Of a DNA stretch of 47,065 nt, positions 26,690-34,229 are shown in pieces. The position numbers and the translations under genes are program-made. The notes below the pieces were generated by a model, which saw only the letters and a list, made by a program, of their open reading frames with translations, had not been told where the DNA came from and ran no database searches. Position 1 is the stretch's first letter. Every line of letters begins with the position of its first letter. The stretch is from Desulfurivibrio sp. (lineage in GTDB: Bacteria; Desulfobacterota; Desulfobulbia; Desulfobulbales; SURF-16). The stretch is taken from the NCBI GenBank assembly GCA_003605035.1, contig QZKJ01000038.1, positions 1 through 47,065 of the forward strand. The letters are read 5' to 3'.

Positions 26690-28288
26690 TTAATGAATTG
26701 GCTTAGGTGATGCATTTTCTCTGACATATCTGCCGAGCACGCAGGTTGCCGCCATGGAAGCGGTGGCAGCGATGAGTTCCGGGATGGAAATGCTCTCGTT
26801 GAAGCCGCCGAGATGCGGGCCGGTGGGCAGGGCAATATCCTGTTCGCCTTTGGGGATGGCGGCCGCCTGGGTGGCTGAAAAGCCTTTCCCGCTCAGAAAC
26901 CGTCTGAACTCCCGCTCGCTCATCCGGCGCTGGTCGACCAGGCGCAGCATCTCCGTCATATGCCGGTCAACCCCCATTTCCTCAATCATGCGGGACACCA
27001 GTTTTCCCAGGTCAAAGGGCATCCCGGCCGGCAGATCACAGCCGACAAAACCCTGGTAATAGCTGGCCAGGGTATCGCTGATCAGTTCCAGAAGATGGGT
27101 TTCCTCAAAAAGAAAACGGGCGTCAACCGGCTGGCCCGCGGCAGTCAGTCCCCGCAACGCTTTATCGCGGTTGCGGAAATAGCTGGCCGCGACGAGCAGC
27201 AGGCTGAGAATGTGCGCCCCGAGATGCCAGTAGAGCTTTTCACCTGATATGGCCGAGGCCTGAAAATGTTCAAAATCCCGGAGACCGGAAAGGCCGAAAT
27301 TCGGATGACGGCAGGAGGCAAGCCACTGGTCCAGCCGGCCGGCCAGCGGCCAGTCGTAAAGACCGTTGTCTTCTCGTCTCTCGCTCTGCACCCGGTTGTG
27401 AAAAAGCGGGATCGGTGCAGTGTGAATAATCCCCTGGCCGGCAAGATGACCAAACAGCCAGCTGTTGCGGACCATGACCTCCCGGAGTTCGGCAGATTGC
27501 TGGTAGTGAACCGGCTCATTGGCATAGGCGAAATACTGCTGGTGGGCCGTATAGGCGATGGCGATGGTCTCGGGGTGGCAACACTGGTCAGCGGGCGGGG
27601 CAAGCGGCAGGTCGTGCAGCCTAAAAAGGGTAACACCATCTATCTCCAGCGGTTCCGGGATGTTGAAGCGGACCGGCAGGGAAGAGAAACGATTCCTCAG
27701 GGTTTTCATCCACCAGGTCTCGGCAGCTAAGTTGTCAGGCGCCTCGTCCCGGCGGGCAAGTTTAATGACCAGTATCCTTTTGCCGGCATGGCATGGCAGG
27801 GTGAGGCTCCTGCCGTGGAAAAGCGCCCTGGCAAGGGTTAGCTCTCCGCATTGTGCCGCGAGCTGCCGGAAGGAAACAGCGGGGAAGGCGGTCTGTTTGT
27901 CAGCGCCGGGTTGATGGTTCCGGCTGAGGGTAACCGGCAGCGAGCCCACCGCCTCCGTGGCCGCCCGGTGAGCATGGCCCGTGGTGGAACGCAAGAGTCT
28001 CCGCAGGGTGGCCAGGGTATGCTCGCTTACAATCGGGCAGTTGTCCATGGCAATCGTTGTCATGGTCTGCGCCGCTTCACGGAAGAGAAAAAAGGCCTGT
28101 CGATGGCGGAGAACATGCGGGTCATGCATCAGCTTTTCCAGGTTGCTGATGCTGGCCAGGCCCATGCTGCGGGGATTGGCGCGGGCAAGTTGGCGCAGAT
28201 TGCAGGCGGCGATAAATCTGGCCGGAAATTCGGCATGTCTGCTGTGCAGTGTCTGTTCTTCAAACAGTATGTGCTTCAGAGCTTCCAT
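26690..28288 (-). CDS. SidJ-related kinase-fold (pseudokinase) protein
   Basis: A 532-residue protein. Residues 1-120 are helical, HEAT/armadillo-like. From about 150 to 400 there are kinase-fold hallmarks: VIKLARR (K176, beta3 lysine), an Ala/Glu helix with E190, GIIHTAPIPLFHN (286-298) in the catalytic-loop position and RDFEHF (337-342) in the place of DFG. The degenerate loops resemble the SidJ-related pseudokinases, whose Legionella prototype uses a kinase fold for protein polyglutamylation. The rest is helical, and an Ala-rich segment (about 495-515) could be a weak membrane or packing helix. The family assignment is from recalled motif resemblance, not a search. It is tightly coupled to the DUF89 gene. 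The ATG at 28288 has only a weak ribosome site. Confidence 0.5.
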   Translation of the reverse strand: MEALKHILFEEQTLHSRHAEFPARFIAACNLRQLARANPRSMGLASISNLEKLMHDPHVLRHRQAFFLFREAAQTMTTIAMDNCPIVSEHTLATLRRLLRSTTGHAHRAATEAVGSLPVTLSRNHQPGADKQTAFPAVSFRQLAAQCGELTLARALFHGRSLTLPCHAGKRILVIKLARRDEAPDNLAAETWWMKTLRNRFSSLPVRFNIPEPLEIDGVTLFRLHDLPLAPPADQCCHPETIAIAYTAHQQYFAYANEPVHYQQSAELREVMVRNSWLFGHLAGQGIIHTAPIPLFHNRVQSERREDNGLYDWPLAGRLDQWLASCRHPNFGLSGLRDFEHFQASAISGEKLYWHLGAHILSLLLVAASYFRNRDKALRGLTAAGQPVDARFLFEETHLLELISDTLASYYQGFVGCDLPAGMPFDLGKLVSRMIEEMGVDRHMTEMLRLVDQRRMSEREFRRFLSGKGFSATQAAAIPKGEQDIALPTGPHLGGFNESISIPELIAATASMAATCVLGRYVRENASPKPIH

Positions 28289-28443
28289 GCCGGGGTGATT
28301 TCCTGGGTGGTTAAATAATTTTTAGTTTTGTCCTGCCAGGCAGGACTCTTTCCGGAATATTAGGATTTTGTTGGGAAAAATTCCGATTTATCTGGTGAAA
28401 ATTCCGGTTATTTAAAAAATGATCATTCACTCATTTCAACAAT

Positions 28444-28474
28444 ATTATCTAATGATTCATTATTATTAGATAAT
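28444..28474. promoter_or_regulatory. perfect 10-bp inverted repeat, candidate enhancer site
   Basis: ATTATCTAAT (28444-28453) and ATTAGATAAT (28465-28474) are exact reverse complements spaced by 11 bases. The centre is about 70 bases before the expected sigma54 start point, a usual place for an activator site. Whether NtrX or another regulator binds is unknown. Confidence 0.5.
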
Positions 28475-28501
28475 TTTTCAGGAATAAATATTGGCACATT
28501 G

Positions 28502-28517
28502 TGGCACGCGGGTTGCT
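28502..28517 (+). promoter_or_regulatory. sigma54 (RpoN) promoter
   Basis: TGGCAC (28502-28507) and TTGCT (28513-28517) match the -24/-12 consensus, with exactly 10 bases between the invariant GG and GC. Transcription would start near 28528 and run toward the Cys-rich gene at 28807, leaving a leader of about 280 bases. Confidence 0.75.
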
Positions 28518-28806
28518 GTAGCTGATATTAAAAAAGTTTAGGTATGTGGCCCTGGGCAAAATAGGGTGCCGGGCGGAACAGCTTATAAAGGTGCCTTAAG
28601 AGGAGGTGATCAGTCAAGGAAAATCAGCAGGTTCCAGATGCTGAAAAAATAGCCTGCTGATCAGGCCCTGAAATGGACGACGTTGTTTTTTTGCTATTTT
28701 AAAAAATTTATGTAATCAATTTACGTTGATTTTCCGAATAGAACTACAGTGATAACTTTTCTCGATAACCGCAAGAATGACCGGTTGAACGGTTCAAGGA
28801 GGGACC

Positions 28807-29229
28807 ATGAACGAGATCGATAAACTTCAGCTGATGGCTGACCTGAGCCATGAATATTGCGAGTTGAACCACGGGCCGAATACGCGGAAGGAAAGCTTCC
28901 CGGCCAGCGACTATATCATCATGCCTTTCGGCTATGCGGAAAATGAAATAACCGATGTGGCCGTGCGGGAGATGGTGGTGCCGGTCTGCTATGACTGTGC
29001 CACCGCCCTGCTCGGCAATGATTGGACGCTGCTCTACTGTTTCGAGTGCTGCAGCAGTCAGTGGGTGTACCGGAAACTGGCCAGGAACAGCTATCGGCAT
29101 CATATCCTGTGGCTGCGGGGCTGCCCCCACTGCACCAATGAATTCGGCGGGCTCTACTTTAACGACCTGCAGGCGGTGGGTGATGCCGCCACCTTCCTGA
29201 AAGACCATCTGCACAGGATTGCCGCCTGA
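28807..29229 (+). CDS. Cys-rich protein of unknown function
   Basis: A 140-residue soluble protein that I do not recognise. It has three CxxC pairs, CYDC (61-64), CFEC plus an extra Cys (78-82) and CPHC (106-109), with aromatic residues around them. This suggests one or two zinc ribbons or a redox metal site. There is no signal peptide or membrane helix. AAGGAGG stands a few bases before the ATG, a strong ribosome site. It is the first gene downstream of the sigma54 promoter and converges with the TtcA-like gene. Its expression is probably conditional. Confidence 0.75.
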   Translation: MNEIDKLQLMADLSHEYCELNHGPNTRKESFPASDYIIMPFGYAENEITDVAVREMVVPVCYDCATALLGNDWTLLYCFECCSSQWVYRKLARNSYRHHILWLRGCPHCTNEFGGLYFNDLQAVGDAATFLKDHLHRIAA

Positions 29230-29268
29230 GATGTATCCGTCATGTCGGGCTGCGCGCCCGGCACAATG

Positions 29269-30006
29269 TCAGGATGAAACAGACTGACGCAGGAGGTATT
29301 CACTCCTGACATTGGACAGGGCGGAAAAGATGTTTCCCTTCATTTGTGGGTTCCCTTCACAGAGATCGTTCAGTAACTGTCTGACTTTTTCCCGCTTGGA
29401 TGTGCCTGCAAGAGGGCAGGGATTTTCAGCTGCCTCCAGATGGATTGATGCTGCCATGGTGCGGATCTGCTGTTTGTCGACATAGGCAAGGGGGCGGATG
29501 ACCGTCAAGGCGCCGTTAAACAGGGGCTGCGCCGGGACCATGGTGCTCAGGTTGCCGCTGTAGAGCAGATTGAGGAAAAATGTCTCAATGATATCTTCCT
29601 TGTGATGTCCTAACGCCAGTTTGTTACAGTTTTTTTCTCTGGCCAGGGAAAAGAGTTTTGTTCTTCTGTTGCGGGCGCACTGGAAACAGCTGCTTTCGCC
29701 ATTTTTCGCCGCCACGGCAGCCGCTGCGAAGGAGGTGTGTTCCACCTCGACTGCCATGCCGATGGCGGCCAGCTGTCGCCGTACCAGTGCTGCCGTCTGT
29801 CCGGCATCAAATCCCATATCCAGATGAACGACGGCAAGCCGGTAACGGATCGGCGCTTTTTTCTGCCACTGCTGCAGCAGGGCGGCCAGGGTCAGACTGT
29901 CGATGCCGCCGGAGACGGCGACCAGTACGGAGTCGCCGTCGGCAAGCATGTTGTAGGTGTGCATCGCCTGGCCGATGAGGCGGTTGGTGGCCTTGGGGAT
30001 GTGCAT
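29269..30006 (-). CDS. TtcA-family PP-loop tRNA thiolation protein
   Basis: A 245-residue N-type ATP pyrophosphatase of the TtcA group, which activates a tRNA base as an adenylate and inserts sulfur with a [4Fe-4S] cluster. The PP-loop SGGIDS is at 32-37. The cluster cysteines are C107 and C110 (CFQC) and C197 (NPCPL). ALGHHKEDIIETFF is the conserved family segment. Bacterial TtcA makes 2-thiocytidine 32, but related proteins have other targets, so the exact base is uncertain. It is the third gene of hisB-lipoprotein-ttcA. Confidence 0.82.
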   Translation of the reverse strand: MHIPKATNRLIGQAMHTYNMLADGDSVLVAVSGGIDSLTLAALLQQWQKKAPIRYRLAVVHLDMGFDAGQTAALVRRQLAAIGMAVEVEHTSFAAAAVAAKNGESSCFQCARNRRTKLFSLAREKNCNKLALGHHKEDIIETFFLNLLYSGNLSTMVPAQPLFNGALTVIRPLAYVDKQQIRTMAASIHLEAAENPCPLAGTSKREKVRQLLNDLCEGNPQMKGNIFSALSNVRSEYLLRQSVSS

Positions 30007-30037
30007 CGTGCCGGTTCAGGAAGGGCGTCTGGCGATT

Positions 30038-30673
30038 CTATTGGGCCAGATACTGACAATCACTCAATTTCTCCTGCAGGCCTTCCCTGGCGAGCTGCTC
30101 AGCCTTCACCCATTTGAAACCCCGGCTGGACGCCTTGGAAAAGGAGAAAAGATTGGAGAGCAGGGTCTGCTGGGTTTCGTCAAAAACTCCCAGGCAGAGG
30201 GTGGTGCCGGTAGGCACATGGATCAGCTGGTATTTGAAGAAGACGGAGGCCGGCTGGTTGACCGAGTAGTCGCCGCCGTCACGTTCGCTGTAGCGGCTGA
30301 CCACGGTTAGCATCACGGCGTCAACGCCCAGCTGCTGGCCGATGTAACGGGCGGTGGCCTGGGGATTGCCGCTGAAGTCGGCAAGCAGTGACTCTTTCTG
30401 GTTTGCGGTCAGCAACAGGATATTTTTTTTATCCGCCAGCATTTCCTGTAAAATGACGTTGATGGTGGCCGCCCCTTCCTCGAGCTGGCGGGTGGTCGCA
30501 TAGTCGGCTTTGTCCTGTCTTTCCGTCTCTGCGGGCAGCACGACAAGGGAGGCGATGGCCACCGGGGCCTTGGTCTCCTCAACAGGCTGCTGCTTTTTTG
30601 CTGAGCAGGAGAGCAGGAAGAAAGCGGCAAAGAAAATGGCCAGGGGGAATGAATAAATGGCAAAACGTTTCAA
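30038..30673 (-). CDS. outer-membrane-type lipoprotein of unknown function
   Basis: A 211-residue lipoprotein. The signal peptide is hydrophobic to FFLLSC, and lipobox C23 would be acylated. The mature domain (VVLPAETERQ, RQLEEGAATINVILQEMLAD, LGVDAVMLTVVSRY) has the alternating alpha/beta character of CsgG/FlgT-like periplasmic domains, but the match is loose. It lies between hisB and the ttcA-like gene on one strand, 35 and 31 bases from them. No role in either pathway is implied beyond cotranscription. Confidence 0.7.
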   Translation of the reverse strand: MKRFAIYSFPLAIFFAAFFLLSCSAKKQQPVEETKAPVAIASLVVLPAETERQDKADYATTRQLEEGAATINVILQEMLADKKNILLLTANQKESLLADFSGNPQATARYIGQQLGVDAVMLTVVSRYSERDGGDYSVNQPASVFFKYQLIHVPTGTTLCLGVFDETQQTLLSNLFSFSKASSRGFKWVKAEQLAREGLQEKLSDCQYLAQ

Positions 30674-30708
30674 TGGGAAGCCTCCGATGGTTCGGGAAAA
30701 TTGATTTA

Positions 30709-31302
30709 TTACAGAGACCCTTTCGAGGAAAGCGGCCCCTGGGTGCGCGGATGTCTGGCGCTTGCCTGGTCAAGGGTTCTGCCAAGTGCTTTAAAGATCG
30801 CCTCGAGGATATGGTGGGTGTTGTGGCCGTAAGGCACCTCAACATGCAGGGTCATGCCGCCATGCAGGGAAAGGGCGCGCAGAAATTCCTGCACCAGTGC
30901 CGTATCAAAGGCGCCTACCTTCTGGTCGCATGGTGCTACTGCATAATGCAGATAGGGGCGCTTGGAGAAATCCACGGTGACCCGGGCCAGGGCTTCATCC
31001 ATGGGCAGGGTGCAATGACCATAACGGTTGATGGCGGAAAAATCGCCCAGGGCTGAACTGAATGCCTGGCCAAGGCAGATGCCCACATCCTCAACGGTGT
31101 GGTGCGCATCGATATCCAGATCGCCTGCCGCCTCAATGGTCAGGTCAAAGAAACCGTGCACGGTGAACAGGGTCAGCATATGGTCGAGAAAAGGAACGCC
31201 GGTGTGCAGGGCGGCCTTGCCTGCCCCGTCAATCGTGAGACTTAATCTGATATCGGTTTCATTGGTTTTGCGTTGAATGGTGCTTTCACGGTGAATGGTC
31301 AT
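30709..31302 (-). CDS. hisB: imidazoleglycerol-phosphate dehydratase
   Basis: Converts imidazole glycerol phosphate to imidazole acetol phosphate in histidine biosynthesis. A monofunctional 197-residue enzyme with metal motifs DAHHTVEDVG and THHILEA, and the PFLDHML and GHNTHH segments. The start is ATG 31302 (MTIHREST); the open frame extends to 31698 but crosses the tRNA and has no family resemblance there. No other his genes are adjacent. Confidence 0.94.
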   Translation of the reverse strand: MTIHRESTIQRKTNETDIRLSLTIDGAGKAALHTGVPFLDHMLTLFTVHGFFDLTIEAAGDLDIDAHHTVEDVGICLGQAFSSALGDFSAINRYGHCTLPMDEALARVTVDFSKRPYLHYAVAPCDQKVGAFDTALVQEFLRALSLHGGMTLHVEVPYGHNTHHILEAIFKALGRTLDQASARHPRTQGPLSSKGSL

Positions 31303-31390
31303 GTGTCGGATCTCTTGGAAGTCGATTGTCTGCTCTGCAGTTCTTACTGCTCTATTATCGTGCATAACTTGATAAGCCGTTGTAAATAAA

Positions 31391-31478
31391 TAACATGGCC
31401 ATCTGCATGGCCAAAACGGCATAGGAGCCGTAACGAAATAGGTCTTGAAGAGACAGGTTATTTCGTAACGGCCCCTAA
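31391..31478. repeat. 88-bp palindromic repeat, copy A
   Basis: It begins TAACATGGCC and ends with GTAACGGCCCCTAA. The inner arms TAGGAGCCGTAACGAAATA (31422-31440) and the complement ending at 31477 match at 17 of 19 positions. A second short hairpin GGCCAT/ATGGCC lies at the left. It has the same length and the same conserved blocks as 37128-37215. The rest of the gap between hisB and the tRNA promoter shows no gene. Confidence 0.8.
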
Positions 31479-31584
31479 ATATAGTATATCTATAACAAGT
31501 TAACTGATTGAGTGGCAAGATATTTCTCTGATTTGGCCGAATTGTCTTTGCGCTTGATAGTAAAGAAAAAAAGGTAATTTTTTG

Positions 31585-31614
31585 TTGACAACTCTTTACG
31601 GCCCCGGTTATATT
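31585..31614 (+). promoter_or_regulatory. promoter of tRNA-Gly
   Basis: A perfect TTGACA (31585-31590) and TATATT (31609-31614) with an 18-bp spacer place the start point about 20 bases before the tRNA. Confidence 0.7.
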
Positions 31615-31641
31615 CACCTCGTTTTTGAGACAGAAATATAA

Positions 31642-31716
<75 letters not shown>

Positions 31717-31725
31717 TGCTTATAC

Positions 31726-31756
31726 AAAGGTTCGAACCGGGTTCGAACCTTTTTTT
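31726..31756 (+). terminator. intrinsic terminator after tRNA-Gly
   Basis: AAAGGTTCGAACC (31726-31738) pairs with GGTTCGAACCTTT (31740-31752), and a T-run extends to 31756. It separates tRNA-Gly from rplM-rpsI. Confidence 0.85.
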
Positions 31757-31766
31757 GTCAATAAAT

Positions 31767-31809
31767 CACCTGAACATCATTAAATAGAGTATACTGTGAA
31801 CTTCAGGTG
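31767..31809 (+). promoter_or_regulatory. inverted repeat around the rplM -10 region
   Basis: CACCTGAA (31767-31774) and TTCAGGTG (31802-31809) are perfect complements that flank TATACT (31790-31795), a likely -10 box. No good -35 is seen, which fits activator or repressor control. It lies 31 bases before the rplM ATG. Confidence 0.4.
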
Positions 31810-31839
31810 TCATATTGTTCGTGAATTGAGGTTATTGTA

Positions 31840-32271
31840 ATGAAGACGATTTTAACACCGGTCAAAGAAGTTGAACGGAAATGGCTAGTGGTTGATGCGC
31901 AGGGCCAGATACTTGGCCGCCTTGCTTCTGAGATCGCCCGCAGGCTCCGCGGCAAACATAAACCTAACTTTTCAACATTTCAGGATACCGGTGATTTTGT
32001 CATCGTGGTCAATGCCGATAAGGTTCGTTTAACCGGCAGAAAGCTTGAGGAGAAAGTTTATCACAACCATTCCGGTTACATGGGTGGTTTGCGGACGCGG
32101 ACGGCAAAGGAAATTCTTGCCAGTAGCAGACCTGAAGAGCTGATCTACAATGCAGTCAAAGGGATGCTGCCCAAAAATACCCTTGGTCGTACTCAGTTGA
32201 AAAAACTGAAAGTGTATGCTGGCTCTGAACACCCGCATGAAGCGCAGAAGCCGGAAAATCTTGAATTATAA
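31840..32271 (+). CDS. rplM: 50S ribosomal protein L13
   Basis: A 143-residue early assembly protein of the large subunit. Hallmarks are [19 protein letters not shown], shortened here, [23 protein letters not shown], and the C-terminal [21 protein letters not shown] precedes the ATG at some distance. It is the first gene of the conserved rplM-rpsI pair, 16 bases from rpsI. Confidence 0.97.
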   Translation: MKTILTPVKEVERKWLVVDAQGQILGRLASEIARRLRGKHKPNFSTFQDTGDFVIVVNADKVRLTGRKLEEKVYHNHSGYMGGLRTRTAKEILASSRPEELIYNAVKGMLPKNTLGRTQLKKLKVYAGSEHPHEAQKPENLEL

Positions 32272-32287
32272 TTGAGGTCGTTTAGAT

Positions 32288-32680
32288 ATGTCTGATCTGC
32301 GTTATTATGCCACAGGGAAAAGAAAAAACGCTATTGCCAGGGTCTGGATTCAACCGGGCAGTGGGAATATCAATGTCAACAAGCTGGCTTTTACCGATTA
32401 TTTCGGCGGGGCGATTGATCAGAAAATCGCCACCAGGCCGTTTGTGCTGACTGACAACACTGATAAATTTGATGTCTATGCCACCCTGAAAGGCGGCGGT
32501 AAGGCTGCCCAGGCAGAGGCGTTGCGGCATGGCATTGCCAAGGCTCTGCTTGATGTTGACCTGGTCAATCGCCAGCCCCTGAAAAAGGCAGGCCTGTTAA
32601 CCCGCGACGCCCGTGTGAAAGAGCGGAAGAAATACGGCAAGAAAGCAGCCAGGGCAAGCTTCCAGTTCTCCAAACGTTGA
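32288..32680 (+). CDS. rpsI: 30S ribosomal protein S9
   Basis: A 130-residue small-subunit protein whose C-terminal tail reaches the P-site tRNA. Family features are YYATGKRKNAIARVW, the GGGKAAQAEALRHGIA block, TRDARVKERKKYGKKAARASFQFSKR (key residues only) and the terminal KR. It is followed by a strong terminator. Confidence 0.97.
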   Translation: MSDLRYYATGKRKNAIARVWIQPGSGNINVNKLAFTDYFGGAIDQKIATRPFVLTDNTDKFDVYATLKGGGKAAQAEALRHGIAKALLDVDLVNRQPLKKAGLLTRDARVKERKKYGKKAARASFQFSKR

Positions 32681-32718
32681 TCTGACTGTTTACTTTTTGT
32701 AAATGGATCTTCCATAAG

Positions 32719-32759
32719 CGGGGAAAGACGAAACTACGGGTTCGTCTTTCCCCGTTTTT
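32719..32759 (+). terminator. intrinsic terminator after rpsI
   Basis: A perfect 14-bp stem, CGGGGAAAGACGAA (32719-32732) with TTCGTCTTTCCCCG (32741-32754), an 8-base loop and TTTTT. Confidence 0.93.
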
Positions 32760-32762
32760 ATT

Positions 32763-32815
32763 TAGGAGCCGTACGAAGATAACGTGTGCGATTCCGCCTC
32801 GCCTTTACGGCTCCT
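32763..32815. repeat. short palindromic repeat, copy B of the GGAGCCGTA family
   Basis: AGGAGCCGTA (32764-32773) and TACGGCTCCT (32806-32815) are perfect complements, identical to the outer arm of copies A and C. The element is shorter (53 bp) and lacks the TAACATGGCC block. It follows the rpsI terminator directly. The stretch 32816-32904 shows nothing recognisable. Confidence 0.65.
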
Positions 32816-32904
32816 GATGCCGTCCTGGCAATGACAGAAAGTTCACGTTCAGACAACCTGATCTCGACAGATTTTGTCGTGATACCTACTCGGTGATCGA
32901 GCAG

Positions 32905-33034
32905 AGTGCCTAAAGTACTTGAAATGCCCTTGTGCCCCTTGTGGGTATAAAGTGCCTAAAATTTCGGTACATTCTGATCAGATAAAACCTTAAACTTTAG
33001 GCACTTTAAGTACTTTAGAGCATTTTAGGCACTT
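32905..33034. repeat. cluster of AGTGCCTAAA repeats in both orientations
   Basis: Forward copies are at 32905-32920 (AGTGCCTAAAGTACTT) and 32949-32960 (AAAGTGCCTAAA). Inverted copies are at 32995-33018 (CTTTAGGCACTTTAAGTACTTT) and 33023-33034 (TTTTAGGCACTT). They can fold into a long hairpin. No terminal direct repeats or open reading frame were seen. The unit resembles MITE-like intergenic sequences. Confidence 0.7.
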
Positions 33035-33129
33035 CGCTGGTAACAACCCGGAATCTTATGGCGTAGTATAACATATTGAAATTACGTTACGAGATCAGGA
33101 CTTCTGACGTTGTTTTTGCTCTCAACGGC

Positions 33130-33145
33130 TTGCCATGCATGGCAA
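33130..33145. promoter_or_regulatory. perfect 16-bp palindrome before argC
   Basis: TTGCCATGCATGGCAA is a perfect palindrome ending 25 bases before the argC ATG. It does not resemble an ArgR box. It may be an operator or a leader hairpin. Confidence 0.4.
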
Positions 33146-33170
33146 AGCAACAAACCGAAGGAACAAACCA

Positions 33171-34208
33171 ATGATACGTGCAGCTATTATTGGCGCATCA
33201 GGCTATACGGGCGGTGAACTGGCGCGCATTCTCAGCCTTCATCCCGAGGTCGAGCTCAGTGTGGCCACCTCACGCAATTATGCCGGCAAAAAGATGTCCC
33301 AGGTCTATCCCCATCTGACCGGCATCGCCGACATCGTCTGCGAGGATGCGCCGATGGCTGAGCTGACCCGGCGGGCTGATATATTTTTCACTGCCGTGCC
33401 GCACCAGACCGCCATGGCCATTGTGCCCGAGTTGCTGGAGGCCGGCTGCAAGGTGATTGATCTGAGCGCGGATTTCCGCATCGATGATCCGCTGGTGTAT
33501 GAGGCCTGGTATCAGGCCCATACCGCCCGGGAGTACCTGGCGGAAGCGGTCTACGGGCTGCCGGAAATCAATCGGCATAACATCGCCGGCGCCAGACTTG
33601 TCGCCAATCCCGGCTGTTATCCAACCTCCGTCATTCTGCCGCTCGCGCCGCTGCTGAAAAACGGCCTGATCGATCCCGACACCATTATAGCGGATTCTAA
33701 ATCCGGCACCTCCGGCGCCGGCCGGGGCGCCCAGGTCGGCACCCTGTTCTGCGAGGTGACCGACGGCTTCCGGGCCTATAAGGTCGGCGAGCACCGGCAC
33801 ACCCCGGAGATCGAACAGGAACTGGCCAAACTGGCCGGCCGGCAGCTGACCATCTCCTTTACCCCCCATCTGGTGCCGATGAGCCGGGGCATCTTGAGCA
33901 CCATCTATGCCAAACTGACCAGGGACGTTGATCAGCAGGAACTGTCCGACCTGCTCATGTCATTCTATCAGGACGAGAAATTCGTCAGGATCTGCCGACC
34001 CGGCCAGTTCCCGGCAACCCAGTACGTGCGCGGCAGCAACTATTGCGATATCGGCTGCAAGGTGGATACGCGCACCGGCCGGGTGGTGCTGGTCTCGGTG
34101 ATTGACAATCTGGTCAAGGGCGCGGCTGGCCAGGCCGTGCAGAACATGAATGTGGTCTGCGGCTTTGCCGAGTCCCTGGGGCTTGCAACCGTTCCTCTTT
34201 TCCCGTAA
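33171..34208 (+). CDS. argC: N-acetyl-gamma-glutamyl-phosphate reductase
   Basis: The NADPH-dependent third step of arginine biosynthesis. The N-terminal nucleotide-binding [10 protein letters not shown] is at 8-17, and the catalytic Cys C149 is in NPGCYPTS. Dimerisation and substrate segments include [10 protein letters not shown] and [12 protein letters not shown] 33171 is chosen: AAGGA lies eight bases upstream and [11 protein letters not shown] is the standard start; a longer frame from 33135 adds 12 unrelated residues. 345 residues. It leads argC-truA-aminotransferase. Confidence 0.95.
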   Translation: MIRAAIIGASGYTGGELARILSLHPEVELSVATSRNYAGKKMSQVYPHLTGIADIVCEDAPMAELTRRADIFFTAVPHQTAMAIVPELLEAGCKVIDLSADFRIDDPLVYEAWYQAHTAREYLAEAVYGLPEINRHNIAGARLVANPGCYPTSVILPLAPLLKNGLIDPDTIIADSKSGTSGAGRGAQVGTLFCEVTDGFRAYKVGEHRHTPEIEQELAKLAGRQLTISFTPHLVPMSRGILSTIYAKLTRDVDQQELSDLLMSFYQDEKFVRICRPGQFPATQYVRGSNYCDIGCKVDTRTGRVVLVSVIDNLVKGAAGQAVQNMNVVCGFAESLGLATVPLFP

Positions 34209-34229
34209 TATCCGCTTTCCCCTTGCCAT

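Larger units (their letters stand above)
28289..28806. other. AT-rich control region without a recognisable gene
   Basis: This 518-bp gap is far more AT-rich than its surroundings. It holds two direct copies of AAAATTCCG (near 28376 and 28397), a perfect inverted repeat (28444-28474), a sigma54 promoter (28502-28517), and a downstream inverted repeat ATCAGCAGG/CCTGCTGAT (about 28625-28663). It also holds a T-run near 28687. The stretch between the promoter and the next gene could be a long 5' leader or encode a small RNA. It also separates the divergent kinase-fold gene from the Cys-rich gene. Confidence 0.6.

Noticed and set aside
28612..28655. A 12-codon frame starting at GTG after GAGGAG
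   Set aside because: Too short to support, no resemblance to known leader peptides, and it overlaps an inverted repeat.
32905..33034. CRISPR array
   Set aside because: The repeat unit is short, occurs in both orientations and the spacing is irregular; no cas gene is near.
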